From Sympetrum striolatum (Eukaryota > Arthropoda > Insecta > Odonata > Libellulidae): DNA of 64,000 bases. A program made the translations under genes and the position numbers. This document shows, piece after piece, positions 37,317 to 48,885 of this stretch. Within the stretch, counting starts at the first letter, position 1. Every line of letters begins with the position of its first letter. The stretch is from assembly GCA_947579665.1 (NCBI GenBank), contig OX388341.1, positions 6,996,752 to 7,060,751 on the forward strand. Reading direction: 5' to 3'. The notes beneath the pieces were generated by a model that saw only the letters and a program-made list of their open reading frames with translations, did no database searches and had not been told where the DNA came from.

Positions 37317-38184
37317 TGTATGTGTGTGTGTGCTAGTGGGCGCTCTAACGTGAAAACTATTAGTCGTATCAATACCAAACTTCATATATAGTACTGTGGT
37401 GTGTGCTGTCAGAGTTGATTAGTTTTTGGAGTAAATCGGTTAACCGGAAGTCGAGCTTCATTCATCAAAGCTCATTTCCGGTTTTCAAAATATCTCCATA
37501 AATATGATATATAGGTATATTAAATACCTTATAAAAGTTTTAGATAATATGATTTACTATAACTTTTGTATTTAACATATGTTTGTATCACCAGCTGATT
37601 AGGAGTTATTCGTGAAATACTGATAAAACGGAAGTAGCTGATTATGTACTTTGTGGGCGCTCTAACTAAAAAACTATTAATCGAATCAACACCAAATTTC
37701 ATATATAATATTATGGTTGGTGTCGTAAAGGTTGATTAGTTTTTGGAGTAAATCGGTAAACCGGAAGTCGAGCTTCATTCTTCAAAGCTCATTTCCGGTT
37801 TTCAAAATATCTCCATAAATAATATATTTAGGTACAATTTATAAATAATAAAGTTTTAGAAAATGTATTTTACTATAACTTTTGTATGAAACATATTTTT
37901 GTATCACTGATTGTGTAGGAGGAATTTGTGAAATACTGATAAACCGGAAGTTGCTGATTATGTACGTTGGCGCTCTGGGCGCTCGGGCGAAAGGCCATTT
38001 CATCGTTTTTCATCGAACATGTCCCGAAAAACATTATTGATAATGTTAGTGACGTAAAAGATAATATGATATAAATTAATCACTTATCTTCCAAGTTTAG
38101 ATTGAATATAGAGTACGAAAATACTGTCGTAGATAAATATTTACATCTTATATATGGAGAAAGTCATGTGCTGGCTACATCAGA
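37135..38184 (+). mobile_element. Helentron-like non-autonomous element, copy 2 (1050 bp)
   Basis: Same structure as copy 1 with point differences: start ACTTTCTCCATATACG, inverted copy ending at 38164, hairpin ATGTG-CTGGC-TACAT (38166-38180), end CAGA. It sits in the T run at the same monomer position as copy 1, but the flanking monomers differ. Its own empty site exists at 32505-32680, so its boundaries are well defined except for the T runs (six T on each side here against seven in the empty site). Confidence 0.78.
37259..37332 (+). repeat. (TG)n microsatellite in Helentron-like copy 2
   Basis: Purer and longer uninterrupted TG run than in copy 1. Confidence 0.9.
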
Positions 38185-38238
38185 TTTTTTGAACATATTT
38201 TTGCAAAATCACGAAAACTTTGGCAAAATAGAGGAAAA

Positions 38239-40998
38239 AGGTAGAAATTTCGGTGAAATTATCCGTTTTCGATGCTTTTTTCGATCATATATAGGCAAAA
38301 TCACGAAAAGTAAGGCAAATCGGACAAAAAAAGATAGAAGCTACCTTGAAATTATCCGTTTTCTTAGCCTTCTTTGATCATATCTTTGCAAAACAGAAAA
38401 ACTAAGGCAAGATAGAGGAAAAAGATAGTAATTTCGGTTAAATTATCCGTTTTCGATGCTTTTTTCGGTCATATCTTGGCAAAATCAGGAAAACAAAGAA
38501 AATATAGAGGAAAAAGATAGAAATTTCGGTTAAATTATACGTTTTCGATGCTTTTTTCGGTCATATCTTTGAAAAATCACGAAAACTAAGGAGAAATAGA
38601 GGCAAAGGATTAAAATTTCGGTGAAATTATATTTTATCGATGCTTTTTTCGATCATATCCAGGCAAAATCACGAAAACTTAGGCATATTAGAGGAAAAAG
38701 ATTGAAATTTTAGTAAAATTATCCGTTTTCGATGCCTTTTTTCGATCATATCTTGGCAAAATTACTAATAGTAAGGCAAATAGACGAATAAAAATTGAAA
38801 TTTCGGTGAAATTATTTGTTTTCGATCCTTTTCTCGATCATATCTTGGCAAAATCACGAAAATTAAGGCGAAATATGTAAAGAGATTAACATTTCGGTGA
38901 AATTGTCCATTTTCGATGCTTTTTTCGTTCATATCTTTGCAAAATCAATAAAAGTAAGGCAAAATAGAGGAAAAAGATTAAAATTTCGGTGTAATTACCG
39001 TTTTTGATGCTTTTTTCGATCATATCTTGGCAAAATTACTAAAAGTAAGGCAAATAGACGAAGAAAGATTGAAATTACGTTGAATATATCCGTTTTCGAA
39101 AGTTTTTTTTTATCATATCTTGGCAAAATCAGGAATACTAAGGCATAATATTATAAAAAGGTAGAAATTTCGGTGAAATTATCCGTTTTTGATGCTTTTT
39201 TCGATCATATATAGGCAAAATCACGAAAAGTAAGGCAAATCGGACAAAAAAAGATAGAAGCTACCTTGAAATTATCCGTTTTCTTAGCCTTCTTTGATCA
39301 TATCTTTGCAAAACAGAAAAACTAAGGCAAGATAGAGGAAAAAGATAGTAATTTCGGTTAAATTATCCGTTTTCGATGCTTTTTTCGGTCATATCTTGGC
39401 AAAATCAGGAAAACAAAGAAAATATAGAGGAAAAAGATAGAAATTTCGGTTAAATTATCCGTTTTCGATGCTTTTTTCGGTCATATCTTGGAAAAATCAC
39501 GAAAACTAAGGAGAAATAGAGGCAAAGGATTAAAATTTCGGTGAAATTATATTTTATCGATGCTTTTTTCGATCATATCCAGGCAAAATCACGAAAACTT
39601 AGGCATATTAGAGGAAAAAGATTGAAATTTTAGTAAAATTATCCGTTTTCGATGCCTTTTTTCGATCATATCTTGGCAAAATTACTAATAGTAAGGCAAA
39701 TAGACGAATAAAAATTGAAATTTCGGTGAAATTATTTGTTTTCGATCCTTTTCTCGATCATATCTTGGCAAAATCACGAAAATTAAGGCGAAATATGTAA
39801 AGAGATTAACATTTCGGTGAAATTGTCCATTTTCGATGCTTTTTTCGTTCATATCTTTGCAAAATCAATAAAAGTAAGGCAAAATAGAGGAAAAAGATTA
39901 AAATTTCGGTGTAATTACCGTTTTTGATGCTTTTTTCGATCATATCTTGGCAAAATTACTAAAAGTAAGGCAAATAGACGAAGAAAGATTGAAATTACGT
40001 TGAATATATCCGTTTTCGAAAGTTTTTTTTTATCATATCTTGGCAAAATCAGGAATACTAAGGCATAATATTATAAAAAGGTAGAAATTTCGGTGAAATT
40101 ATCCGTTTTTGATGCTTTTTTCGATCATATATAGGCAAAATCACGAAAAGTAAGGCAAATCGGACAAAAAAAGATAGAAGCTACCTTGAAATTATCCGTT
40201 TTCTTAGCCTTCTTTGATCATATCTTTGCAAAACAGAAAAACTAAGGCAAGATAGAGGAAAAAGATAGTAATTTCGGTTAAATTATCCGTTTTCGATGCT
40301 TTTTTCGGTCATATCTTGGCAAAATCAGGAAAACAAAGAAAATATAGAGGAAAAAGATAGAAATTTCGGTTAAATTATCCGTTTTCGATGCTTTTTTCGG
40401 TCATATCTTGGAAAAATCACGAAAACTAAGGAGAAATAGAGGCAAAGGATTAAAATTTCGGTGAAATTATATTTTATCGATGCTTTTTTCGATCATATCC
40501 AGGCAAAATCACGAAAACTTAGGCATATTAGAGGAAAAAGATTGAAATTTTAGTAAAATTATCCGTTTTCGATGCCTTTTTTCGATCATATCTTGGCAAA
40601 ATTACTAATAGTAAGGCAAATAGCCGAATAAAAATTGAAATTTCGGTGAAATTATTTGTTTTCGATCCTTTTCTCGATCATATCTTGGCAAAATCACGAA
40701 AATTAAGGCGAAATATGTAAAGAGATTAACATTTCGGTGAAATTATCCATTTTCGATGCTTTTTTCGTTCATATCTTTGCAAAATCAATAAAAGTAAGGC
40801 AAAATAGAGGAAAAAGATTAAAATTTCGGTGTAATTACCGTTTTTGATGCTTTTTTCGATCATATCTTGGCAAAATTACTAAAAGTAAGGCAAATAGACG
40901 AAGAAAGATTGAAATTACGTTGAATATATCCGTTTTCGAAAGTTTTTTTTATCATATCTTGGCAAAATCAGGAATACTAAGGCATAATAGGATAAAAA
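38239..40998. repeat. Higher-order satellite repeat: three 920-bp units
   Basis: The landmark ATAGGCAAAATCACGAAAAG falls at 38291, 39211 and 40131, exactly 920 bases apart, which is ten 92-bp monomers. The three units differ at only a handful of positions that I could see (for example TATACG/TATCCG at about 38528 against 39448, GACG/GCCG at 39704 against 40624, and one T lost near 40940). Adjacent monomers within a unit are far more diverged, which is the definition of a higher-order repeat. Confidence 0.93.
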
Positions 40999-41776
40999 GG
41001 TAGAAATTTCGGTGAAATTATCCGTTTTTGATGATCTTTTCGATCATATCTTGGTAAGATCAGGAAAAGTAAGGCAAAATAGTGGAAAAAGATTGAAATA
41101 ACGTTGAAATTATCCGTCTTCGATGCTTTTTTTGATAATATCTTGGCAAAAACAGGAAAACAAAGAAAATATAGAGGAAAAAGATTGAAATTTCGGTGAA
41201 ATTATCCGAAATTGATGCTTCTTTCTATCATATCTTGGCAAAATCACGAATAGTAAGGCAAAATAGATGAGAAAATTGAGATTTTGGTGAAATTTATTCG
41301 TTTTCGATGCTTTTTTCGATCATATAATGGCATAATCACGTAATCTAAGGCAAAATAGACGAAAAAAGATTAAAATTTCGGTGAAATTATCCATTTTCGA
41401 TGTTTTTTTTGATCAAATCTTGGCAAAATCAAGATAACTAAGGAAAAATAGAGGAAAAAGATGCATATCTGGGTGAAATCTTCCGTTTTCGATGCTATTT
41501 TCGATCATATTTGGGCAATATTACGAAAAGAAAGGCGATATAGGGGAAAATGATTAAAATTTCGGTGGAATTTTCCGTTTTCGAAGCTTTTTTTGTTTAT
41601 ATCCTGGCGAAATCACGAAAAGAAAGGCAAAGAAGCCGAAAAAAGATTGAAATGACGTTGAAATTATCCATTTTCGAAGCTTTTTTGATCATATCATGGC
41701 AAAATCCGGAAAACTAAGGCAAGATAGAGGAAAAAGATTGTTATTTCGGTGAAATTATCTGTTTTCGATGCTTTTA

Positions 41777-43939
41777 TCCCTCCTCCTAAACACCGCGCCG
41801 AATTTGAATTCATAACCATGAGTGTTATGAATACGCTAATCAAAAAGCTCCTAGAGTTAGGTTTTCGATAAATAAGGGATGCATGCACAATTTTTAATGT
41901 TCGGTGGAGATCAAAGCTCTAAATACCGTGTGAATTACTTTAAAGTATTATTTTTATAGGAGAATAACGAATTATTGGCAAGCGATAGGCAGTACGTTTT
42001 TTATTTAAAACCAGTAAAGTTGTTACCTTACAGTATATCCGCATTGATATATATTTTCATAAAGTTACTAATATGAAAGGTTGAATTATGATATTACGTC
42101 ATTTGATGAAATATTTTTTTCCGGATGGAAAGCATTAAATTCAATTGACATTCACTCGTCCTTCCTTATCGTTAAGACGACTAAATAATGATATTTACCG
42201 TCTGAATGATGTCGTCTTATATCGGTGGCATAATCAAATAACCATTTAAAAATGCAATGAATTCTAAGATAAAAGTCTTCTTACCTTTCCACTTAAGAAT
42301 CCGAAAGGTATCCAAATCCCTCCATATAAGTTGATGTGCTTGGCTGTGGCTCTGACGCATCTTCTGATGTGCTTGTCGTCTGAGACGGCGATGACGATGC
42401 AAGACGAATAATCAGTTCTTCTATGTCATCTTGCAAATTATCTGCCTGCCACATTTCCTCTTCCACTTTCATCACATGTTTGACATGAATTCGCTAATTT
42501 TCAGGAGAAACAGCGCCGAAACTCTCTAATATAAGTCTCTCCACATCTTTCTTCTTAAATGTTACATTCTTCATACTCACGTAATGCTTAATTTGCGCCC
42601 AAACCATTTCAATGGGGTTCAGTTCGCAGTGATACGGTGGAAGTCGTAGAACAATGCATCCCGCTGATTTTGCAAGTTCGTCAACCATGAACTTCTCGAA
42701 ATTTTTTCGAACTTGATCCACTAAAAACAATAAGTATCTCTTCAAACAATCGTCATCGAAATTTATATTTTTATCAGTCAACCACTCTTTGATGCGGTCT
42801 TTCTTCCAACTTGCTGTTGGAAGGTATTCTAATTTTCTAGAGTGATAGGATGCATTGTCTAAAACTAATACCGAACCTCTGGGTACACTAGAGAGAAGGC
42901 AGTTTTCAAACCAGCTCTCATAACAGTCTCCATCAACTTCGTCATGCTCGTCCATGGTATTCTTCTTGCAAAGAAAGAATCGCAATGCTCCTTCAATGAA
43001 ACCATTTTCCGTTCCGGTGTGAATAATTGCGAAACGACCTCCTCGGGATGTCGGAGCCTTTAGTCCCGTACTTAAACCAGACAGGAAAGCATCACGTGGT
43101 GTTTTAATTCCTTTATCACTCCAAACCTTGTTCACCGTTTGACCAAGATTGATCCACGTTTCGTCGGTAAACACAATTGTTCTCTGTTCACTTCGGTATT
43201 TCTTCAGTTGCCTTAAGTAATTGTGACGCCAACGTATTATGTCGTCCCTCTCGATTAGTATGCTCTGCCTGCTCCTTCTTTCGTAAACAAAACCGATGTC
43301 GGTCAGCAGACGGTACAATGTAGTTGGTTTAAAATTTGGTAAATCATTGTCCATATTCACGGAGTTTAATATGGCTTTTAAAGTTGGAGGAACGTTTCGA
43401 ACAAACATATTATGCACTTTTCTTCTCACTCCTCATCTTACGAAATCATCGTAAATTGCACATCTCGAATTCTTGTACGGCCGTGTAATTTTCTTAGTTT
43501 TTGACGGAGTCACTAACGCGCCTTGAGATGCTTCTTTCCGTACTCTATAAATTGTCGACTGTGAGCATCCAGTCGCTTCCGCGGCCTTTTTACTTGCATC
43601 GGAAACACTGAGGGACTTACGGAGGTAGGTGAAGACGTTCAATACAATTTTCCGTTCACGGCTTCTCAAATTCTCCCCTTTTCGCCTTCTCTTCACTTCG
43701 GACATGGTGATCGCACGAAGTTATAAACGACTCACTTGGAGAGAAACTCTACAGCTCTGCTCGACTTCTTATAATAACTACACACGGCTTCTATACTCTT
43801 GGAAATCCAAAGGCAAACTAAGTACAAACCGTCATCCCTTATTTTCCGAGCATCAACATTGAAGAGTTCCAACGGTTTCCCAGATGTTTTATGACTTATG
43901 TACCCTTTGCGCATCGGTGCTGTTAATCTTAAGAAGGGA
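41777..43939 (-). mobile_element. Tc1/mariner-superfamily element (DD82E, Sailor-like)
   Basis: Left end TCCCTCCTCCTAAACACCG after TA (41775-41776). Right end, read inward, TCCCTTCTTAAGATTAACAG before TA (43940-43941). The ends share the TCCCTnCT core and a later CACCG/GCACCG block, a weak match, so the boundaries are provisional. The left flank is satellite (GATGCTTTTA, which in two other copies continues TCGATCAAATC). The right flank is not satellite. The transposase is on the minus strand. Confidence 0.6.
42293..43705 (-). pseudogene. DD82E transposase with two in-frame nonsense codons
   Basis: One continuous minus-strand frame from ATG at 43705 to the stop at 42293, about 470 codons, is broken only by TGA at 43433-43435 and TAG at 42494-42496. 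The N-terminus is basic (MSEVKRRRKG) with a helix-turn-helix (SKKAAEATGCSQSTIYRVRK). The catalytic domain has Asp in TDETW (about residue 181), Asp in VLVLDNASYHS (about 283) and Glu in LPPYHCELNPIEMVW (about 366). Exactly 82 residues lie between the second Asp and the Glu. The C-terminal tail after the TAG (HVKHVMKVEEEMW, then an acidic, serine-rich end) is still in frame. Both stops are single-base changes from plausible sense codons (CGA to TGA, TGG to TAG; inference). The spacing fits the DD82E/Sailor group of the IS630-Tc1-mariner superfamily. Confidence 0.85.
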
Positions 43940-43941
43940 TA

Positions 43942-45365
43942 CGCGTGCCATTCCTTCAGTAGCAGGAATTATACCTCAGTTTTAAAGAGAAAGTTATACG
44001 TTGTTTTTCTGTGCTCTTTATTTTGCGAAGACTTTCATTAGGAGGACCCGAACTCTAATTTTGTTGAAATCGGCGCGATATAAAAAGATGTTTCTTCCGA
44101 CTGAGAACTTGACTGTGGTTGAATTAATAAAATATTTCAATGTCCTTAAAAAAATTTTAACGGCCTATATTAATATGTATGTAAGCGTTTGCGTAGCGGA
44201 TATCCATGTTCGCCAAATTTCGAGAAAATCCCAGAAGTCGGAAAATAAATAAACCAGCAACAAATATCGGCTACAACGTCGTCATTAAGGGTTTCTAGAA
44301 TTATTGGAACTTTTTTTTCTTATAAAGAATGAGGAATCTTTCCGATTTTCCGAGGATTTGTGCTTTCTTCCCTCACGCTTACAACAGCTGAGCTGAGCTG
44401 AGCAGGCATTCACGGCGGAACTTTGGCGCGCGGCAAAAACAACAAACTGAAAAATTAATAAATCCCTCTGTAATCAAGATAATGTCTTCATTTCTTCACC
44501 AAAAATATCTTTATACTTTTCTTAAAATTTCGTACGCGGCATGTATGGAGGTATTTCATACGGTACGAGATTTAGCTGGCGACCGCTTTTAGGAATGCAT
44601 AATTCGAAAATTTCGGTTCAAATGATCTTATTCGTGTTATAGAAACATTAAAACGAGATAAAATATAAATTAAATAATACTGTTACGGGAAGTAATGCTT
44701 GAAAAAGTTACTGTACAAATTTCATGACGAATGTATGAACGCATCGTTCACAACAGCGTGATAAAGATAAAATCGGAAAATGGTCTCTCCACGCGGAAAT
44801 ACAAGAAAATAATTTTTATAAATTTTATTTTAAAACATATGGATAAATAAATTGCAGGATTCAACGTATCGTTTATTTTTAAAGCAGGAATGATTTTTTT
44901 AATCAGCAAATTAAGCTTTTGCTGCATTTGGCAACACCGAGCCATGCGCCTTACGGGGAAATACACGGGAAAGGAAGCTCCATAAGCCCCTGTTATAGTG
45001 CGTAATATAGTGCGACCCCTAGTGTGAATAAAACGAAATCTGCGCTCAAAATTACGAATTTTCGACAGATTGCTGCAAATTTTGCGTTGTACAGTAGCGG
45101 TGACATTTGTGATTTGCCATTGTTTTTAACACTGAAAGAATCGGAAATGGTTTGGGAACCTCTGCGGAACCTCTTACATATTTTCTTCCCCGTCCGTTTT
45201 CTCCATTCTTGAAATGGCTTCCCCGTGAACGTTCTTTCCTTTCGCAGGCCCTCGTGAAAAACCCATTTTCGCCATCATTTATTTTTTCCATTCAAGTCTC
45301 TCGACGTCCTATTTTCCTCGGCCATCATTCTGCCGGCAAGTTGTTGAAAGTCAATCCTTATAAAC
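43942..45365. other. Anonymous DNA
   Basis: No gene was recognised. A CTGAG triplet run lies near 44389-44402. No satellite sequence reappears here, although the left flank of the neighbouring element is satellite. Confidence 0.4.
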
Positions 45366-45460
45366 ATCGATTTAGATTTAGATCTATACACTGCGAGCCA
45401 CCAGAGGAGTATGGCAGGGAGTGTAATACACCACCGTTATTCAAATCCCTCCTGTTAGCA
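45366..45460 (-). repeat. Non-LTR retrotransposon 3' end
   Basis: Plus strand: TTTAGATTTAGATCT (tail on the minus strand), then GCCACCAGAGGAGTATGGCA and a perfect GTGTAATACAC hairpin at about 45421. Closely similar in inverse orientation to 49388-49508. Confidence 0.75.
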
Positions 45461-45463
45461 TCT

Positions 45464-47118
45464 TTAAGAGGTGTGATAAACTTTGAAGTAAGGCGTCACA
45501 CGTAAGGCTACATCACAATCTGGGCAGTAATACCTCGTTTCCCTATGGATTTTTTTCCCATTAGCGTCGCGTTTTCGGCAACAGATAATAATACACTGCC
45601 GAGTAGGGGCTGCTTTCTTCTCGCTCGGCGGCAGAGAGTCGGGCAAGTGCCTATCTACGAGCCTTCGAATTTGCTGCGCTGCGGGTGGCCTGCCGCTCCT
45701 TGGAAGGACGAGAGTGGGATGATAGGCCTCAATCAATTGTTCAATTAGTTGTAATCGGAATTCTAAATGCACCTTTATTCCACCACTTTTTTGTACAAAA
45801 TGAATGAATTCCACACACTTAGCTCCACCAAATGGAAAAATATTTTTTTATAATATTTTTTCGATCTTTTTCTAGGTAAGGGGTAATCAGACAAATGTTG
45901 ATCTACCCGGTCCACCCCACCCATGGTGTGATTGTAATCAATCACCACTGATGGTTTTTTCAAACTTCGGCCACTTTTCTCTAATCTTTTCATATCACTT
46001 GTATGCACAGTTGATAAGAGAGTCACTTCTTTTTTATCTTTCCATCGCAGCACCATCACCTTCCCTTTTCTAAATGTAGCAACTTCTCCTTTCTTCAGCT
46101 TTTTTGCCACCAATGCCTTCGGTACTCCCCTTCGTGTTCTTCTCAGAGTGCCGTATGTGTCCGAAGACCGCGATACAAGCCACTCAGCCAAATCTGTAGA
46201 CGTATAAAAATTGTCCGTGACCACACAATATCCCTTGTCCAGCAAAGGCATCATTAGAGTCACCTGACATAAAATAGGTGTGTCCTTGAACTCATCGTCA
46301 AAAAGAGTTCTTTTTCCCGTGTAAATAATTGTTGACCACACGTATCCACTACGAGACTCACTTAGAATAAAAGTTTTTATTCCAAATCTCGCCCTCTTTT
46401 GCGGAATGTATTGCCGCCAACCCAACCTTCCCTTGTAGAGAAGACTCGTCTATGGTCATTTCTCTTTCCGGCGTATATAATTTTCTAAATCTTTCCACCA
46501 AATTCAGATGAACTGGCCAGATCTTGTTCAGCTTCGGGTTTGAGTGCGTTTCAGGATCGTATGTATTGTTGTCAGAAAAATGCAGATACTGCCGAATTTT
46601 CACAAACCTGCGGTACGGCATTATCTGCCCGAAGAATGGAGTGGCAAGAGTAGGTCTGTTTGACCAATAGAATTCTAGATCAGGCTTGCGAATGATGCTC
46701 TGAACATCACAAGTGCCAAAAAAAGTAGTATTTCTGATTCATTCACTTCCCGCCACAGCTTATCCTTTTCAGCGCCACACCCCGACGGCTTGTCACGGAA
46801 GGGTTGGCTTGCGTAGCGATTGGTTTCATTTGCAATGAAACCTATCATGTCGTCATCGAAGAAAAGCTCAAAAAACTTCAATGGAACAATATCGGAAATT
46901 TCCTCGAAGTTCATTGAAGATTCTTCTTCAAAGAAAAATCTCGCTGGTGCAGGAAAAGAAGAACCTGATGATTGAAGTTCACTCCATTCAACGTCTTGAA
47001 TTGGCTCTGATCCATCGATAGATTCAGAATCTGATTTTTCCGAAACGCTTGAATCGGAATCGGAAACTTCAATTTCGATGTCTTCAGTTCCAAGATCGGA
47101 ATCTTCGAGATGATCCAT
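45464..47118 (-). pseudogene. piggyBac transposase (second family), frameshifted
   Basis: DDE_Tnp_1_7 family. ATG at 47118 (MDHLEDSDLGTEDIEIE), a long acidic and serine-rich N-terminus, then PLKFFELFFDDDMIGFIANE. After a break near 46675-46621 comes MPYRRFVKIRQYLHFSDNN and MTIDESSLQGK (first catalytic Asp). After a frameshift near 46420 comes GWRQYIPQKRARFGIKTFIL, VTDNFYTSTDLAEWL (second Asp) and DYNHTMGGVDRVDQHLSDY (third Asp). A further frameshift near 45800, in a run of T, leads to the tail FRLQLIEQLIEAYHP and a cysteine-rich end (CIIICCRKRD, ETRYYCPDCDVALRVTPYF). Family members usually have Cys where this copy has Arg (ALR) and Tyr (PYF), so the zinc site is damaged. All three catalytic Asp remain. 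TTAA-bounded ends could not be located. It is unrelated in detail to the 13-16 kb copy. Confidence 0.88.
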
Positions 47119-47229
47119 GATAGACTGGAGAAATTTTCCTCCGTAATTTCCGATCAGATGCAAGGATTTACGAAGTATTCGGAGAATCCAAAATGGTATT
47201 CGATTCAAATATTGCAATGAAGACCGCAA

Positions 47230-48180
47230 AGGCGAGAGAAATTGCTAGATGTTTATGCTACAGAGTTCCACAAATAACAGAAGGATATATCGTATGAGAA
47301 TAAACATAGTCTCTAGAAATCGTGATAAAACTCCGCTGCAGCTTAGGAATGCCGCATGCCCGATTTATAGAAAATATTTTGGAAAACCCACAGCGAACAA
47401 CCAGGAGTAACGACAATGCGAAAAGGGGAAGAGTGGTCAACACGTGCCAAAATGATTATGGGGGAGGAAAGGTCTCCAACTGTTTCTCTTTATCTTTCAC
47501 AACACTGAAGTACCTTCGGCCGTCTTAGCGGCTAAGCTCAAGGCATTGAGAGCAAAGCAAACGTTTCATTTTTGCCACGAGTTTGGTTAGGCTAGAAAAT
47601 AAATCTTAGCCGATAGAGTGAGTTAAAAGAAAAACGAATTGTATTTTAGAGGTAGTAGAAATATATTGATGACATTAGAGGCGAGCAAACAAATCTGCAG
47701 CCGAATCCATCGAAGTAATACATGGACTAAAATTTCCAAAGATTGTTATGTTTCGAACGGGTCTTTTACAGGACGCAAAATCGAAAACTATACGAGAAAA
47801 CAATAAAAATATTTAAAATATAACAAATGAAGCGTTATCTAATTTAAATGAAGCTAGTATAGTGTGTATATACAAATATTATAATGTATCAGAGAAGTAC
47901 ATGGGTGTTGGTTCATGGAAAGCAACTCCAAGATAAGATAAACAATACTTTTTAAAACAACAATTACTGAATACAACTGCCTCCTACTCATAGAAAAATA
48001 AACCATCATTATGGTTTTTATATACATTGGACCTTGCCACTGACGAAAAGCTATTAGAACAAATTAATCGTAGCAACGTTTATAAGTTAAAGTAACGTTA
48101 TAAGTAAAGATTGATATATGGTCGAAACATCAATATACTGCCAAAATATTCAATATAATAGTCAAAAACTTTCGGCTTAC
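47230..48180. other. Anonymous DNA
   Basis: No gene was recognised. It probably includes the 5' end of the piggyBac element, but no terminal repeat was identified. Confidence 0.35.
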
Positions 48181-48329
48181 TGATCTCCTACAGCGGCATG
48201 CGGCATGGCGAAATAAGAAGGAAACACGAGAATACTCGGGTGCGACGTGTTGAAAACGGAAAAAGTAGCCTTGCCCGAGATATATCGGGCGCGTCAGGGA
48301 AGGGGTTAATAGCCTGGGAAATATAAACA

Positions 48330-48490
48330 ACCGAAAAAATATTCTTTTTTGCGATTACTTCCCTGGAACGTTGTGGCGATGTTTCTCGGAGATCGCGCTC
48401 GGTCTTTACTGGCACTTAAATATCATTTTATTCGTCTACACCAGTTCTACACAATGAACTTTTCGAAAAGCTTCCGTCGGATCTGTAGAA
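48330..48490 (-). repeat. Dispersed repeat shared with 50060-50200
   Basis: Both loci contain, on the minus strand, GAAAAGTTCATT, then after a spacer CCAGTAA, a CGAACGCGATCTCCG or CGAGCGCGATCTCCG block, and an AGTAATCGC or AGTGATCGC block. At the second locus it directly follows LINE reverse-transcriptase sequence, so it may be part of the same LINE family. Confidence 0.45.
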
Positions 48491-48885
48491 ATGAGAATGT
48501 TACTTCTTCTCTCATCTTATGTTAGTTAATGTGAATAATTATATGAAATCATGCTGATGGTATTGTTCAACGGACTCATGGTTGGCCTAACCATGTATCC
48601 CTTAAAACCGAAGGTCAAGCCAAACCGTTCGAGAAATAGCAAACTCAAAAATCTTTAGAAAGTGATCTGCCGTCGCATGACTCCGAAAGACGAGCTCCGC
48701 TATTCCACGAATCTCGCATTACCCAGGATGGTCACAGCGGACACCTGCGCTTTCATAATCTTCTGCTGAGGAGGATTCCAAGAGTAGACAAACTTCCAGA
48801 GCCAAAGTAAAGAATATCTTGACCCTACAATGAACTCCCATGAACGAAGTAATTGGAATTTGAGTGTAGGTGAAGAAGGAAGTGG

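Larger units (their letters stand above)
27372..41776. repeat. 92-bp satellite array (about 134 monomers, 14.4 kb including insertions)
   Basis: The monomer consensus reads TTTTCGATGCTTTTTTCGAT, CATATCTTGGCAAAATCACG, AAAAGTAAGGCAAAATAGAG, GAAAAAGATTGAAATTTCGG, TGAAATTATCCG: 92 bases. Successive CCGTTTTC landmarks at the left edge (27391, 27484, 27576) are 92-93 bases apart. Monomers are diverged (roughly 10-25% by eye) except inside the 920-bp higher-order units. Two 1.05-kb insertions are embedded. Subtracting them leaves about 12.3 kb, or about 134 monomers. The array abuts a Tc1/mariner-like element on the right. Open frames through it arise because the monomer is poor in stops in some frames. 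They change frame every monomer and are not genes. Confidence 0.97.

Noticed and set aside
34396..37385. Open frames rich in Val-Cys or Thr-His repeats
   Set aside because: They are translations of the TG/CA microsatellites in the Helentron-like copies.
27372..41776. CRISPR-like periodic repeats
   Set aside because: The whole 92-bp period is repeated with no unique spacers, and the context is eukaryotic.
45152..45505. 117-codon plus-strand open frame beside the second piggyBac
   Set aside because: It runs through the LINE 3' tail at 45366-45460, so it cannot be a conserved gene.
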